Numbered from the stretch's first letter, positions 16,769 to 24,401 are shown. The stretch: 64,000 bases of DNA from Suilimivivens aceti (GCF_025567405.1 NZ_JAOQKJ010000008.1:1-64000); one strand, 5' to 3'. Program-made: numbers and translations. Notes: generated from the sequence alone by a model not told the origin.

Positions 16769-17058
16769 TTACCAAACTCTGTCTTTATAAGCTGTATCTT
16801 CATATCCTTGCTCTTGCAATATACTAACCATCCTGTCTAATACTATTTTACATGACTCCTTAAACCACTTTCTTTCCCCAAATCTTTTTATCAGCTTAGG
16901 ACTGAGCACATAATATGTTTTAATGAATATCCGCCCATACCAGGATTCTGCAAGTGAATAATCTCTATATCTTCTCAAAATCCATACCTGGGGACAGTCA
17001 AAAAAACATACTCTCCGTATAATTACGGATTTCCTTATTTATTTTTACTTCCAATCAT
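16769..17058 (-). pseudogene. Fragment of a CFI-box-CTERM type protein gene
   Basis: From 16769 upstream the frame reads FFDCPQVWILRRYRDYSLAE and then SWYGRIFIKTYYVLSPKLIK, ending in QGYEDTAYKDRVW. This is the conserved C-terminal domain that follows CYIATAVYGS in this family. Upstream of it the sequence YGEYV appears in another frame, in a poly-T tract. A GGAGGTGCT-ATG start at 17058 leads only to a seven-codon stub (MIGSKNK). The gene has lost most of its N-terminal part and is frameshifted. The family's role is unknown. Confidence 0.65.
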
Positions 17059-17130
17059 AGCACCTCCTTTTTGAGTACAAAAAAACGCCACCTGCTGTGA
17101 AGTGACGATTTGTGTATTTGATATTCTGTT

Positions 17131-17445
17131 TTAACGGATAAGCCAACTGTAATCTTTACGGCAGTCAAGGATATAATCCACATAAACCGTATCATCTTGG
17201 ATTTGGTAAAGAACGAGATACCACTTTGCAACAAACATCTTATGATATTTATTCGTCGGTATATACGCTTCTTCAAAAAACGGAAAACGCTGTGGCATAT
17301 GTTCTAAAGAACGCATTGCTTCCATAAGCTCTTGCTTTTTCACTTTGGAAGCATCTTTATTAACCTGTGCCATAAAACAAATATGTGTTCCCAACATACG
17401 CTTTGCCCTGTCGGAAACAATGACTTTATATTTTTTATCTGACAT
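17131..17445 (-). CDS. Type II toxin, RelE/ParE superfamily
   Basis: 104 residues with the compact RelE fold pattern. An N-terminal strand/helix KYKVIVSDRAKRMLGTHICF comes first, then a helix with ASKVKKQELMEAMRSLEHMP and the late strands KMFVAKWYLVLYQIQDDTVY and VDYILDCRKDYSWLI. It begins four bases after the stop of the antitoxin gene, with AGAGGTATAAG before the ATG. The toxin would cleave mRNA at the ribosome or inhibit gyrase; which of the two cannot be decided. The pair sits in the decayed element region, where such modules commonly persist. Confidence 0.85.
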   Translation of the reverse strand: MSDKKYKVIVSDRAKRMLGTHICFMAQVNKDASKVKKQELMEAMRSLEHMPQRFPFFEEAYIPTNKYHKMFVAKWYLVLYQIQDDTVYVDYILDCRKDYSWLIR

Positions 17446-17449
17446 AGGC

Positions 17450-17716
17450 TTATACCTCTGCGATTACGTCGTCAAGGTAAGCATCGAGCTCATCAAGAGT
17501 GCAGCCGTTTCTTCCTGCTATTCTGTCTTCTTCGACAGCAAGCAGTTCTTCTCTTAGCTTCAGCATTTTTTCCCGACGGTTATAAGTTTCAATATCCATA
17601 ACAACCAAATCTCCTTCACCATTCTTTGTAAGGAATACCGGCTCTGCCGTTTTACGACACATATCTGCAATCTCGTTGTAGTTCTGGCGGATTGCTGCTG
17701 ATGGACGAATATTCAT
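17450..17716 (-). CDS. Antitoxin, Phd/YefM family
   Basis: 88 residues. The N-terminal part matches Phd/YefM: SAAIRQNYNEIADMCRKTAE, then PVFLTKNGEGDLVVMDIETY (about 5-46), a DNA-binding dimerisation domain. The C-terminal part is acidic and flexible (LDELDAYLDDVIAEV), suited to wrapping the toxin. It precedes the toxin gene by four bases, and GGAGGTG lies before the ATG. By family precedent it represses its own operon. The promoter region 17717-17811 is AT-rich, and I did not pin down boxes. Confidence 0.87.
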   Translation of the reverse strand: MNIRPSAAIRQNYNEIADMCRKTAEPVFLTKNGEGDLVVMDIETYNRREKMLKLREELLAVEEDRIAGRNGCTLDELDAYLDDVIAEV

Positions 17717-17811
17717 ATTTGCACCTCCTTAAAACAGTTGTGATAGTAATATTCTAACCATATTATAATCATTTCATGCAACAGAGTCAACGAATATAGA
17801 AAAATTTACAT

Positions 17812-18072
17812 TTACAAGCCCATCATTTCTCTTACAACACGGTCTGCCATTTTTACTGCACCCACCAGAACGAGCATATTAAAAACAAGCTCCCCGATAT
17901 AGCTCCATACCATTGTAACCGCCGCCATCGTAAGATTTGCCTGTGCATCAGCATCAATCAGCAGGACTTTTTTACCCTGCTGCACCAGACTTACACCCAG
18001 ATTGACCGCTGTGGTTGTTTTTCCGACACCGCCTTTCTGGTTAGTCAGAGCAATCACTTTGCAATTTGACAT
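17812..18072 (-). pseudogene. Truncated ParA-type ATPase, N-terminus fused to an unrelated membrane-protein end
   Basis: From the ATG at 18072 the product begins MSNCKVIALTNQKGGVGKTT (deviant Walker A) and runs through LLIDADAQANLTMA. It then jumps to AVTMVWSYIGELVFNMLVLV and ends GAVKMADRVVREMMGL. A normal ParA/Soj is about 260 residues and continues with switch I and II. Here it is cut after about 50 residues, and the rest looks like the hydrophobic end of another gene, so an internal deletion joined two element genes in frame. It is unlikely to act in partitioning. Confidence 0.75.
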
Positions 18073-18268
18073 ACTTGACTCATTTGAGGAATTAAAAACT
18101 GCAGACAATGCCACTCAGGCTCAAATGGTTATGTACAGCAAACTTTTCAAAATCAATTTTACCAAAATGGATCCATACGAGTTCAAGACCTTTACAGACA
18201 TTTTGCAACGCTACTCAGACCTCTGCAAACCAGTTAAGGGAAATGGACGTGGCAAGAAGAAAAAGTAA
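18073..18268 (+). pseudogene. 3' fragment of an unidentified element gene
   Basis: The plus-strand frame reads FDILDSFEELKTADNATQAQ, then MVMYSKLFKINFTKMDPYEF, and ends GNGRGKKKK-stop. Composition is protein-like with a basic tail, and it has no start of its own, being cut by the divergent parA start at 18072. I do not recognise the family. The abrupt boundary suggests a deletion junction in the element. Confidence 0.45.
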
Positions 18269-18279
18269 TGCTATCAACA

Positions 18280-19680
18280 CTATTGACTAGTAAAGCTTAT
18301 CTCAACCTTGGCTCCACTAGTCTCATTGGAATTAGCAAGAACAATCTTTCCTCCGTGCTCCTCAGCTACTTTTTTCGCAAAGAACAATCCTATGCCATAA
18401 TGAGAGCCGCCGGTTCTGCTAGAATCATCCATGAAAAATTGCTCTGTGCCATGGGCAAGCCCTTCAGGCGTAAAGCCACTTCCGGAATCCTCAACGGTAA
18501 AGGCAAGTTCTCCGTCGCTGTAAGTAACTGTAATATTTATCACACTGCCCTTGGGCGTGTGCTCAGCAGCATTTCTCACAACATTCATGACAGCCCTGAC
18601 AACATGATCGTACACGACGCTTATAACAGAGTCGCTATTTTCACTTTCCAATTCTTCCTTCCAGTTAATCTGATGCTGATAAACTTCCGATAGTCCCAAG
18701 GTCTGCTTTTTGATATCAGCCAGAACATCATAGACATTCACGTTAACAGGTGCCTGCGAAATCCCCTCCTGAGACTTCGTAACTTCTATGAGAGTCTGCA
18801 CATAATTCTGAATCTGAAGTACGCTTCCTGAAATATAGTCCGCATAATTCTTCTGTTCATCCGTAAGCTCTGTCTCTAATAAAAGCTCGGAATTGCCACG
18901 TACCACCGTAAGAGGCGTCTTGATGTCATGGGCAAGCGCTGACATCTGCCTGTTCTTTTCCTGCTCGGTCTCCCACTGCTTCTGAAGTGAAGTCTTAAGC
19001 GCATATCGCATATCATCAAGCGCCACCAAACATTCATCAATCTCACGAACACCTGAATAATTGATTTCAAAATCCAAATTTCTGTCGCCAATCTGCACTA
19101 AAGCCCCCCTCATGGGAGCCATCTTCTTTCTGATTCTATATCCGAATCTCTTTGCAAAAATCTGCATAATTCCGATACAGCAGAAAAGAACGAACAACAT
19201 CAAAAGTATTTCCGGGTTTGGCATATGTTCATTCATCCACAAAGATTTATACTGAGGCTTAAGTCTATACTGCAAGACAACATATTCATCCGTCCGGGGA
19301 ATAACTTTATAATATTTGCCATCGCTATAATTCTTATTTGCTAATACCTTCCGTGCTGTTTCCACATCCTTTTCGCCAAGATTGCCAGAGATTACTTCCC
19401 CATCCTCTGAAAAAACAACATAATGACATACATCAGGAATTATATCCTCTGTCACTTCGTTTGCTGTTTCAATCTGTTCAAAGACTTCATTTATTCTATA
19501 TTCCGCGTAGTTAGCCGGGTATATAGCACCAATATTGATAAGCACGTTAAAAGCAAAATAAGAAATGATAACCCATATAACGAGTGCAAATCCCATTAAA
19601 AAAATATAGGCCTCGAACATACTTCCAAGCCCCAGCGTACCTCTCTTGTTTTTTTTATTCTTACTCTTTACTCTTCCCAT
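18280..19680 (-). CDS. Sensor histidine kinase of a lantibiotic-resistance system
   Basis: 466 residues. Two membrane helices (about 25-47 and 158-177) flank an extracytoplasmic sensor loop of about 110 residues. A HAMP-like linker follows, then the dimerisation box with phospho-acceptor His251 in LAHDIKTPLTVVRG. The ATPase domain has NVVRNAAEHTPKGS (N box), EDSGSGFTPEG and GIGLFFAKKVAEEHGG. The gene overlaps the response regulator by 13 bases and lies in the same direction as a LanFEG-type transporter. That is the arrangement of CprK/SpaK-type kinases that sense cationic peptides. Base composition looks more AT-rich than the flanks. Confidence 0.9.
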   Translation of the reverse strand: MGRVKSKNKKNKRGTLGLGSMFEAYIFLMGFALVIWVIISYFAFNVLINIGAIYPANYAEYRINEVFEQIETANEVTEDIIPDVCHYVVFSEDGEVISGNLGEKDVETARKVLANKNYSDGKYYKVIPRTDEYVVLQYRLKPQYKSLWMNEHMPNPEILLMLFVLFCCIGIMQIFAKRFGYRIRKKMAPMRGALVQIGDRNLDFEINYSGVREIDECLVALDDMRYALKTSLQKQWETEQEKNRQMSALAHDIKTPLTVVRGNSELLLETELTDEQKNYADYISGSVLQIQNYVQTLIEVTKSQEGISQAPVNVNVYDVLADIKKQTLGLSEVYQHQINWKEELESENSDSVISVVYDHVVRAVMNVVRNAAEHTPKGSVINITVTYSDGELAFTVEDSGSGFTPEGLAHGTEQFFMDDSSRTGGSHYGIGLFFAKKVAEEHGGKIVLANSNETSGAKVEISFTSQ

Positions 19681-20330
19681 TTATATCCAATCCCCCAAAC
19701 TGTCTTAATTGGCATATACTCGAAGCTTGAAAGCTTTGTTCTAATATTTTTGATATGTGTAATGATTGTGCTATCGCTACTCTCACTGTCGTAACCTAAC
19801 ACCTTTTCCAATATCTGTTCCTTTGAAAAAATCTGTCCGCGGTTCTTTGCCAAAAACTCGCATATGTCATACTCTGCCTTTGTAAGACTTATTTCCTTTT
19901 CATCAATCATCATCTTTCGTGCTTCAAGCATAAAGCATATTCTGCCAAGAGCAAGTCTTGCCACATGCTCACGTTTTTCTCTTCGAAGGTGTGCTCCAAT
20001 CCTTGCACGAAGCTCCATTACTCCGAAGGGCTTACAGATATAATCATCTGCACCAAGGGCAAGTCCATTTACAAGACTTCCCTCATCCGTCTTTGCAGTG
20101 ATAAATAAAATCGGACAATCAACCACATTTCTTATCTTCGAGCAAAGCTCAAAGCCGTCAATTCCAGGCATCATCACGTCCAGTAATATTAGGTCGAAGT
20201 GTGAGAGCTTATCCATCTCAATTTTCGTAGGTTCATCAATTTTTGTAACGGTGTGAGAGTCTTTAACAAGAATACTCTCAATCATGTTTAAAATGGCTTT
20301 TTCGTCGTCAACCGCAAGTATGTTTGCCAT
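19668..20330 (-). CDS. OmpR/PhoB-type response regulator of the lantibiotic-resistance system
   Basis: 220 residues. The receiver domain has the acidic pair VDDE at 7-10, the phosphorylated Asp51 in LILLDVMMPGIDGFEL and the conserved Lys in CKPFG. The C-terminal winged helix has LTKAEYDICEFLAKN and ends VWGIGYKWEE, the family signature. It precedes and overlaps its kinase gene and follows the transporter genes in the same direction. The likely target is the promoter of the ABC genes upstream. Confidence 0.93.
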   Translation of the reverse strand: MANILAVDDEKAILNMIESILVKDSHTVTKIDEPTKIEMDKLSHFDLILLDVMMPGIDGFELCSKIRNVVDCPILFITAKTDEGSLVNGLALGADDYICKPFGVMELRARIGAHLRREKREHVARLALGRICFMLEARKMMIDEKEISLTKAEYDICEFLAKNRGQIFSKEQILEKVLGYDSESSDSTIITHIKNIRTKLSSFEYMPIKTVWGIGYKWEE

Positions 20331-20370
20331 ATTCTTTTTTCATCCTCTATTTCATTATATTTGAAGCTGA

Positions 20371-21114
20371 TTATTCAGATATTTTACTACCCTCATAGTT
20401 TGTAGCAAAAGCAAAATATCCTGCAAAGCATACAGCAACAACTACCAGGTAAATCGGTGCATGCGACTTTATTTCAGAAAGTGCTCCCCTATCCGCAAGC
20501 TCGTATGCAAGGAATGTTTCAGGAATTCTGGCTGTCCATGAAAGTGGTACAATCTTCCAGACATACATTCCAATATCAGTAAGGAAAAGTGCACTGATAA
20601 GTCCCGAAATCAAACCTGCACCTATTGCAAAAGCTTTTCCAAAAACAAATGCAAAAATCTCAAATATCAGATAAAGTGGGATTGCGGAAAGCCACATCAC
20701 AAGGACTGCTCTAACAAAAAGCCCCATTGAAGCGATACTATGTCCATGTATCATGTTAAAGCCAAATCCGAATATAACCGCCGTAAACAACAAGGCAAAG
20801 AGACCAAACACAAGTAATGTCACTACCTTAGAAAAGAGCGCTGCTGTCCTACTTCTTAAAGTAAGAAGATTTTGGAATGCCCCGGCATTTTGCTCCTGCT
20901 CCATTGTACTAGCAATGAATATTCCAATCAATACAGGAAATGCAGATCCAAGAGTCTCATAAAAAGCAGTTATCTTATCTGTTTCATTCCATCCGGAAAT
21001 CGCATAATAAGCAAGAAACACTGCACTTACCACAATCGGGATTATAATATGAGCAATTATTACGGAACTTCTTTTCATCTTATAAAAATCTGCGCGAAGA
21101 CATCTGGTAAACAT
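20371..21114 (-). CDS. Lantibiotic immunity/resistance ABC transporter permease (MutG/SpaG/CprC-like)
   Basis: 247 residues with six predicted membrane helices in ABC-2 topology. The start, LRADFYKMKRSSVIIAHIII, has the LxxExxKxK motif typical of this permease class, followed by the cytoplasmic loop EQNAGAFQNLLTLRSRTAAL. Such permeases pair with a second one and one ATPase to expel lantibiotics from the membrane. The gene begins two bases after the preceding permease gene. The stop is followed by 40 bases before the response regulator start. Confidence 0.85.
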   Translation of the reverse strand: MFTRCLRADFYKMKRSSVIIAHIIIPIVVSAVFLAYYAISGWNETDKITAFYETLGSAFPVLIGIFIASTMEQEQNAGAFQNLLTLRSRTAALFSKVVTLLVFGLFALLFTAVIFGFGFNMIHGHSIASMGLFVRAVLVMWLSAIPLYLIFEIFAFVFGKAFAIGAGLISGLISALFLTDIGMYVWKIVPLSWTARIPETFLAYELADRGALSEIKSHAPIYLVVVAVCFAGYFAFATNYEGSKISE

Positions 21115-21116
21115 TA

Positions 21117-21848
21117 TTATTTCACCTCTCTTTTTTCAAACCAGTTAAGGTATAGATAAGTTAAAAGCATAAAATGGGCGAGTGCAATGAGAATTCCAGG
21201 AAGAATTACGAAGGAACTAAGAAGTGGTTCCCCTGCCTGCGCTCTCAATCCATTTGGAAGTACATGCAAAAGCGGCGTAACAACTCTCATGGATATCGCA
21301 GAGACCAGTATAAACCATTTTTCTGAAGGTGCTACGATAATTCCAAGCACATTTATAAACAGACAAACCATAAGTTCTACTACCATTCCAAATTTTTCAC
21401 TTAAGAATAAGAACAGTGGTATCTGCCAAAGCTCTGTGATAGTTAGAACGACAACCGTTATAGCTGCTCCAATTACAGGAATACTTGTTGTTAAAATAGC
21501 TCCCCCCACGGTAGCTCCTGCAAAAAGTACTACATTTGATACAAGAACAAGGATTCCAAGATAAGCAATTTTCCCAAGCATCAGTTTTCTTTTTTCCATT
21601 GGAAGAGTCTTGATGTTGTAGTATCCGTTTTTCTTTTCTCTAATTACAGAAAGGTAGCTTACGATAGCAATCATACCAGGAAGAAGAAGTACATACCACC
21701 AGTTCCATGCGCTCTCTGCGTAGGCATTGGTCATTCCTAACGTAAGCACAAATGCCATTACAAGTGTAATTATTGGAAATACACCTATGAGTTTACTACT
21801 CATAGTTCTCTTTGATTTTAAAAATTCCGCTCTTATTATATTAGTCAT
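21117..21848 (-). CDS. Lantibiotic immunity/resistance ABC transporter permease (MutE/SpaE/CprB-like)
   Basis: 243 residues, six membrane helices. It begins with IIRAEFLKSKRTMSSKLIGV, the entry motif of the EpiE/SpaE/MutE group, and the second helix pair contains SAWNWWYVLLLPGMIAIVSY, a stretch I associate with this group. The loop EKKNGYYNIKTLPMEKRKLM corresponds to the coupling region. It lies between the ATPase and the other permease, about 50 and two bases away. No lanA, lanM or lanBC biosynthetic gene is present, so the cassette protects against peptides made by others. Confidence 0.87.
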   Translation of the reverse strand: MTNIIRAEFLKSKRTMSSKLIGVFPIITLVMAFVLTLGMTNAYAESAWNWWYVLLLPGMIAIVSYLSVIREKKNGYYNIKTLPMEKRKLMLGKIAYLGILVLVSNVVLFAGATVGGAILTTSIPVIGAAITVVVLTITELWQIPLFLFLSEKFGMVVELMVCLFINVLGIIVAPSEKWFILVSAISMRVVTPLLHVLPNGLRAQAGEPLLSSFVILPGILIALAHFMLLTYLYLNWFEKREVK

Positions 21849-21898
21849 TGCTTTAGTCCTTTCATCTAATCTGTCAGATAGTTAGTAATTTACGTTCT

Positions 21899-22609
21899 TT
21901 ATTCGATATTCTGAAGCTTACGATTTTTCTTAACAACATCCATAAAGAGCTCTTCAAGATTCTGTCCCGGAAGAAGCTTACCTTCATATCCAAGTACTCC
22001 GTCTGAGATTATTCCGATATAATCAGCACACATCTGAACCTCTGAGAGAATATGGCTTGACAAAATCACGGTAATTCCCTGCTCAGGTAAGGTTTTTATA
22101 AGTTCTCTAAGCTCTTCAATTCCGATTGGGTCAAGTCCGTTTGTAGGCTCATCCAGAATAAGGAGCTTGGGATTTGCAAGAAGTGCAAGTGCTATTCCAA
22201 GTCTTTGCTTCATTCCCAGCGAAAACTGACCAGCCTTCTTTTTTCCTGTATTTGTAAGTGAAACTGTTTTTAAAACCTCATCGATTCGGCTCTTTGCCAC
22301 CCCAAGAAGAATAGCTCTTACTTCAAGATTCTCTCTTGCTGTAAGATTTTCATAGATTGGAGGATTTTCGATGAGTGCTCCAATCTCTTCAAGAATTGCT
22401 CTGCTCCATGGCTTTCCGTCATAGATTATCTCACCATCTGTAGGCTTCATGATTCCGGTTATCATCTTTAGTGTTGTCGACTTTCCTGCTCCGTTTGGTC
22501 CAAGGAGCCCATATACACAACCCTTTGGTATATTCAGCGATACTTTATTTACCGCCTTCTGATCTTTAAATGTCTTACAAAGTTCGTTAGTTTTAAGCAT
22601 CATTTCCAT
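21899..22609 (-). CDS. Lantibiotic protection ABC transporter ATP-binding protein (LanF/CprA-like)
   Basis: 236 residues. Walker A is GPNGAGKST (37-45). The Q-loop position reads LIENPPIYENLT, with Glu in place of Gln. This E-loop is the recognised hallmark of lantibiotic exporters of the LanFEG type. The signature is FSLGMKQRLG (129-138) and Walker B is LLILDEPTNGLD (149-160). It is the first gene of the five-gene cassette. The 22610-22760 stretch upstream is AT-rich and carries an inverted repeat suited to regulator binding. Confidence 0.92.
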   Translation of the reverse strand: MEMMLKTNELCKTFKDQKAVNKVSLNIPKGCVYGLLGPNGAGKSTTLKMITGIMKPTDGEIIYDGKPWSRAILEEIGALIENPPIYENLTARENLEVRAILLGVAKSRIDEVLKTVSLTNTGKKKAGQFSLGMKQRLGIALALLANPKLLILDEPTNGLDPIGIEELRELIKTLPEQGITVILSSHILSEVQMCADYIGIISDGVLGYEGKLLPGQNLEELFMDVVKKNRKLQNIE

Positions 22610-22674
22610 TATTTTTCCCTTTCCTTTACCTATATATAAATTTGTTTTTTATTTTGTTGCCATAGATATTTTTC

Positions 22675-22690
22675 AATCTGAAAACAGATT
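22675..22690. promoter_or_regulatory. Inverted repeat AATCTG-AAAA-CAGATT upstream of the resistance cassette
   Basis: Perfect 6-bp arms with a 4-base spacer lie about 66 bases before the ATPase start. This is a reasonable binding site for the cassette's response regulator. No clear -35/-10 pair could be fixed nearby, so the role is a guess. Confidence 0.35.
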
Positions 22691-22760
22691 ACAAAGAAAA
22701 AATAAAGATTTGATGAAGATTATTAGAAAAGCTTTCATATATCCATAAATAATTTGTCGC

Positions 22761-22800
22761 AAAAAATTAGAGGCACTCTATAAAAGAATGCCTCTTTTTA
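22761..22800. terminator. Hairpin between the resistance cassette and the hisA-linked tail
   Basis: AGAGGCA (22769-22775) pairs with TGCCTCT (22789-22795). Ts follow on the plus strand and six A's precede it, so it may work in both directions. On the minus strand it would end transcription of hisA and its tail before the cassette. Confidence 0.6.
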
Positions 22801-22923
22801 TCATATCATCTTAAAATACTTAAGTGCTTCTGTGATAGCTTTCTCCTTTTCCGGAGTTGTACCCGGTCGTCTACTATTCTCTGATTTTGGCCTATTGTAA
22901 TTCTCTCTTTCTATAATTCCATA
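22801..22923 (-). pseudogene. Decayed element-derived C-terminal module beside hisA
   Basis: The 41-codon frame reads YGIIERENYNRPKSENSRRP, then GTTPEKEKAITEALKYFKMI-stop. It matches the fragment beside rlmD residue for residue at NYNxPKSExSRxP, PEKEKAI, EA, KYFxMI-stop. In intact copies this follows an ATYxEIKxYVLxxxGLKVS block, which is missing here. The deletion joined the hisA tail to this fragment out of frame, and hisA now stops at 22911, inside it. Confidence 0.8.
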
Positions 22924-23753
22924 CTTGTCGCATCAATCTCATCCAGATTAATCTCAATCTCGATATGATCATCCGGCTTTTGTTGGGACAAAAGAACAAC
23001 CGTCTCAAAGCTCATCCTCCCCCCAAACAGATCAAGGGCGCTGCCGATCGTCACATCAACCCGGTTCCTCCCAAGAAGCTTCAGCTTTTCCAGATCCTCA
23101 TAGGAATGTACCCCGCCTGCATAGGTAGACGGAATTTCGCAGGAATTTCCAAGAAGGGCAGCTACCTCCGCTTCTATACCATTTGCCTTTCCTTCCACAT
23201 CTACTGCATGCACCAGAAATTCATCACAGAATCCTGCCAGCTTATGCAGCGTTTCCTCATTTAACAAAACATCTGTATACTTCTGCCACCTGTCGGTTAC
23301 AATATAATAGCTTCCTTCCCGTTTCCGGCAGCTTAAATCCAGCACAAGTCTGTTCTTTGAAACAGCCCTTACCATTTCCTGCAGGCGGTCATAATGAAGC
23401 TTTCCATCTTTGAACACATAAGAGGTTACGATCACATGGCTTGCACCTGCCTCCAGATATTCCCCTGCATTCTCCGGTGTGATCCCACCACCGATCTGCA
23501 GTCCTCCCGGATAGGCACGCAGTGCACTGAGAGCCTGTCTTTTCGTCTGTTCATAAAATTCTGAAGAGGGTGGGTTTAAAAGTATAATATGTCCGCCTGA
23601 AAGCTTTTTATTCTGATATAATCTGGCAAAAAAGGCCGCATCCTGCTCTGAAACAAAATTTTCCTCTGCCTGATCTCCTGCATCCTTCAGGCTTCCACCT
23701 ACAATCTGTTTTACTTTTCCATTGTGGATATCAATACATGGTCTGAATTTCAT
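22911..23753 (-). CDS. hisA: HisA-type isomerase with element-derived C-terminal tail
   Basis: Phosphoribosylformimino-AICAR ribotide isomerase of histidine biosynthesis, of the eukaryote-like (His6) subgroup: MKFRPCIDIHNGKVKQIVGG at the start, GGLQIGGGITPENAGEYLEA near 83 and TIGSALDLFGGRMSFE near 235. It is a TIM barrel with catalytic Asp8 in the IDIH motif and a second Asp in LDLSCR (near 139). Residues 250-256 are ETVVLLS. From there on (QQKPDDHIEIEINLDEIDAT, to 277) the sequence is not HisA but resembles the tail attached to RlmD. The last residues SMEL arise from a frameshift. The barrel itself looks complete. No other his gene is near. Confidence 0.88.
   Translation of the reverse strand: MKFRPCIDIHNGKVKQIVGGSLKDAGDQAEENFVSEQDAAFFARLYQNKKLSGGHIILLNPPSSEFYEQTKRQALSALRAYPGGLQIGGGITPENAGEYLEAGASHVIVTSYVFKDGKLHYDRLQEMVRAVSKNRLVLDLSCRKREGSYYIVTDRWQKYTDVLLNEETLHKLAGFCDEFLVHAVDVEGKANGIEAEVAALLGNSCEIPSTYAGGVHSYEDLEKLKLLGRNRVDVTIGSALDLFGGRMSFETVVLLSQQKPDDHIEIEINLDEIDATSMEL
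22996..23006 (-). other. Putative integration core GAGACGGTTGT in hisA
   Basis: It shares 10 of 11 bases with the core in rlmD (1123-1133) and likewise encodes ETVV. Upstream of the core the two genes are unrelated; downstream both lead into the same type of tail. That is the pattern expected of a recombination junction. Confidence 0.55.
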
Positions 23754-23866
23754 TCTCTGCTCCTTTTCACACGAATTATTTTAATACAGAATGCACATAA
23801 TAGCAACAGAACTGACAGTTTGCAGTTCTTAAGAAAGGCATCTTTCAGCCTTAGACAGGAGGTATT

Positions 23867-24331
23867 ATGATGAAAGGATCGAAAAAGCTGTTAGTTGCAG
23901 CTATGCTGCTTTCTATGACATTGGCACTTGCTGCCTGTGGAAGCAGCAAAAATAACAACTCTGCAAATGATATGGCAGGGAACGCTGCAACCGGAAACAA
24001 TCAGGGAACTGTCACAGGCTCCCCGGAAAATAATGCTGCAGGCACCGAGAATGGTGCAGTGAATGGCAATGACAATATCACAGATGATGTCAATGATGCA
24101 GTCAACGATGTGACTGCTGGTGATGATGGTTCTCTCCTCGAAGACGCAGGAAATGCGGTTGGAGATGCAATCGATGGTATTACCGATGGTGTCGATGATG
24201 TTGTAAACGGAGTTACAGACGGCATTGATGATATGACAGATTCCGTTACAGGAAGCAGTAACACAGGCAGTCCGGCTAATGGTAATACACGAGCTTCTGC
24301 ATCCCCCTCGGCTTCACCTGTAAAGAAGTAA
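23867..24331 (+). CDS. Low-complexity lipoprotein of unknown function
   Basis: 154 residues. A lipoprotein signal peptide has the lipobox LALAAC (Cys24). The mature part has no large hydrophobic core. It consists of Gly/Asn/Ala-rich sequence, then short acidic repeats DxxxDGxxDxVxG (about 70-125, such as ITDGVDDVVNGVTDGIDDMT), and a Ser/Ala/Pro-rich end. The start follows AGGAGG, and a strong hairpin lies behind the stop. The repeat resembles a long amphipathic helix or an apolipoprotein-like coat segment. Surface exposure is likely and the function is unknown. Confidence 0.75.
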   Translation: MMKGSKKLLVAAMLLSMTLALAACGSSKNNNSANDMAGNAATGNNQGTVTGSPENNAAGTENGAVNGNDNITDDVNDAVNDVTAGDDGSLLEDAGNAVGDAIDGITDGVDDVVNGVTDGIDDMTDSVTGSSNTGSPANGNTRASASPSASPVKK

Positions 24332-24361
24332 TTACTGCCAGATTTTATTCTTATATTGGCA

Positions 24362-24397
24362 GAAAAAGAGCTGTCAGACAATGACAGCTCTTTTTTG
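24362..24397. terminator. Bidirectional terminator between the lipoprotein gene and fbp
   Basis: AGAGCTGTCA (24367-24376) pairs with TGACAGCTCT (24382-24391) in a perfect 10-bp stem, with a T-run on the right and AAAAA on the left. It serves both converging genes. Confidence 0.85.
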
Positions 24398-24401
24398 GAA
24401 T

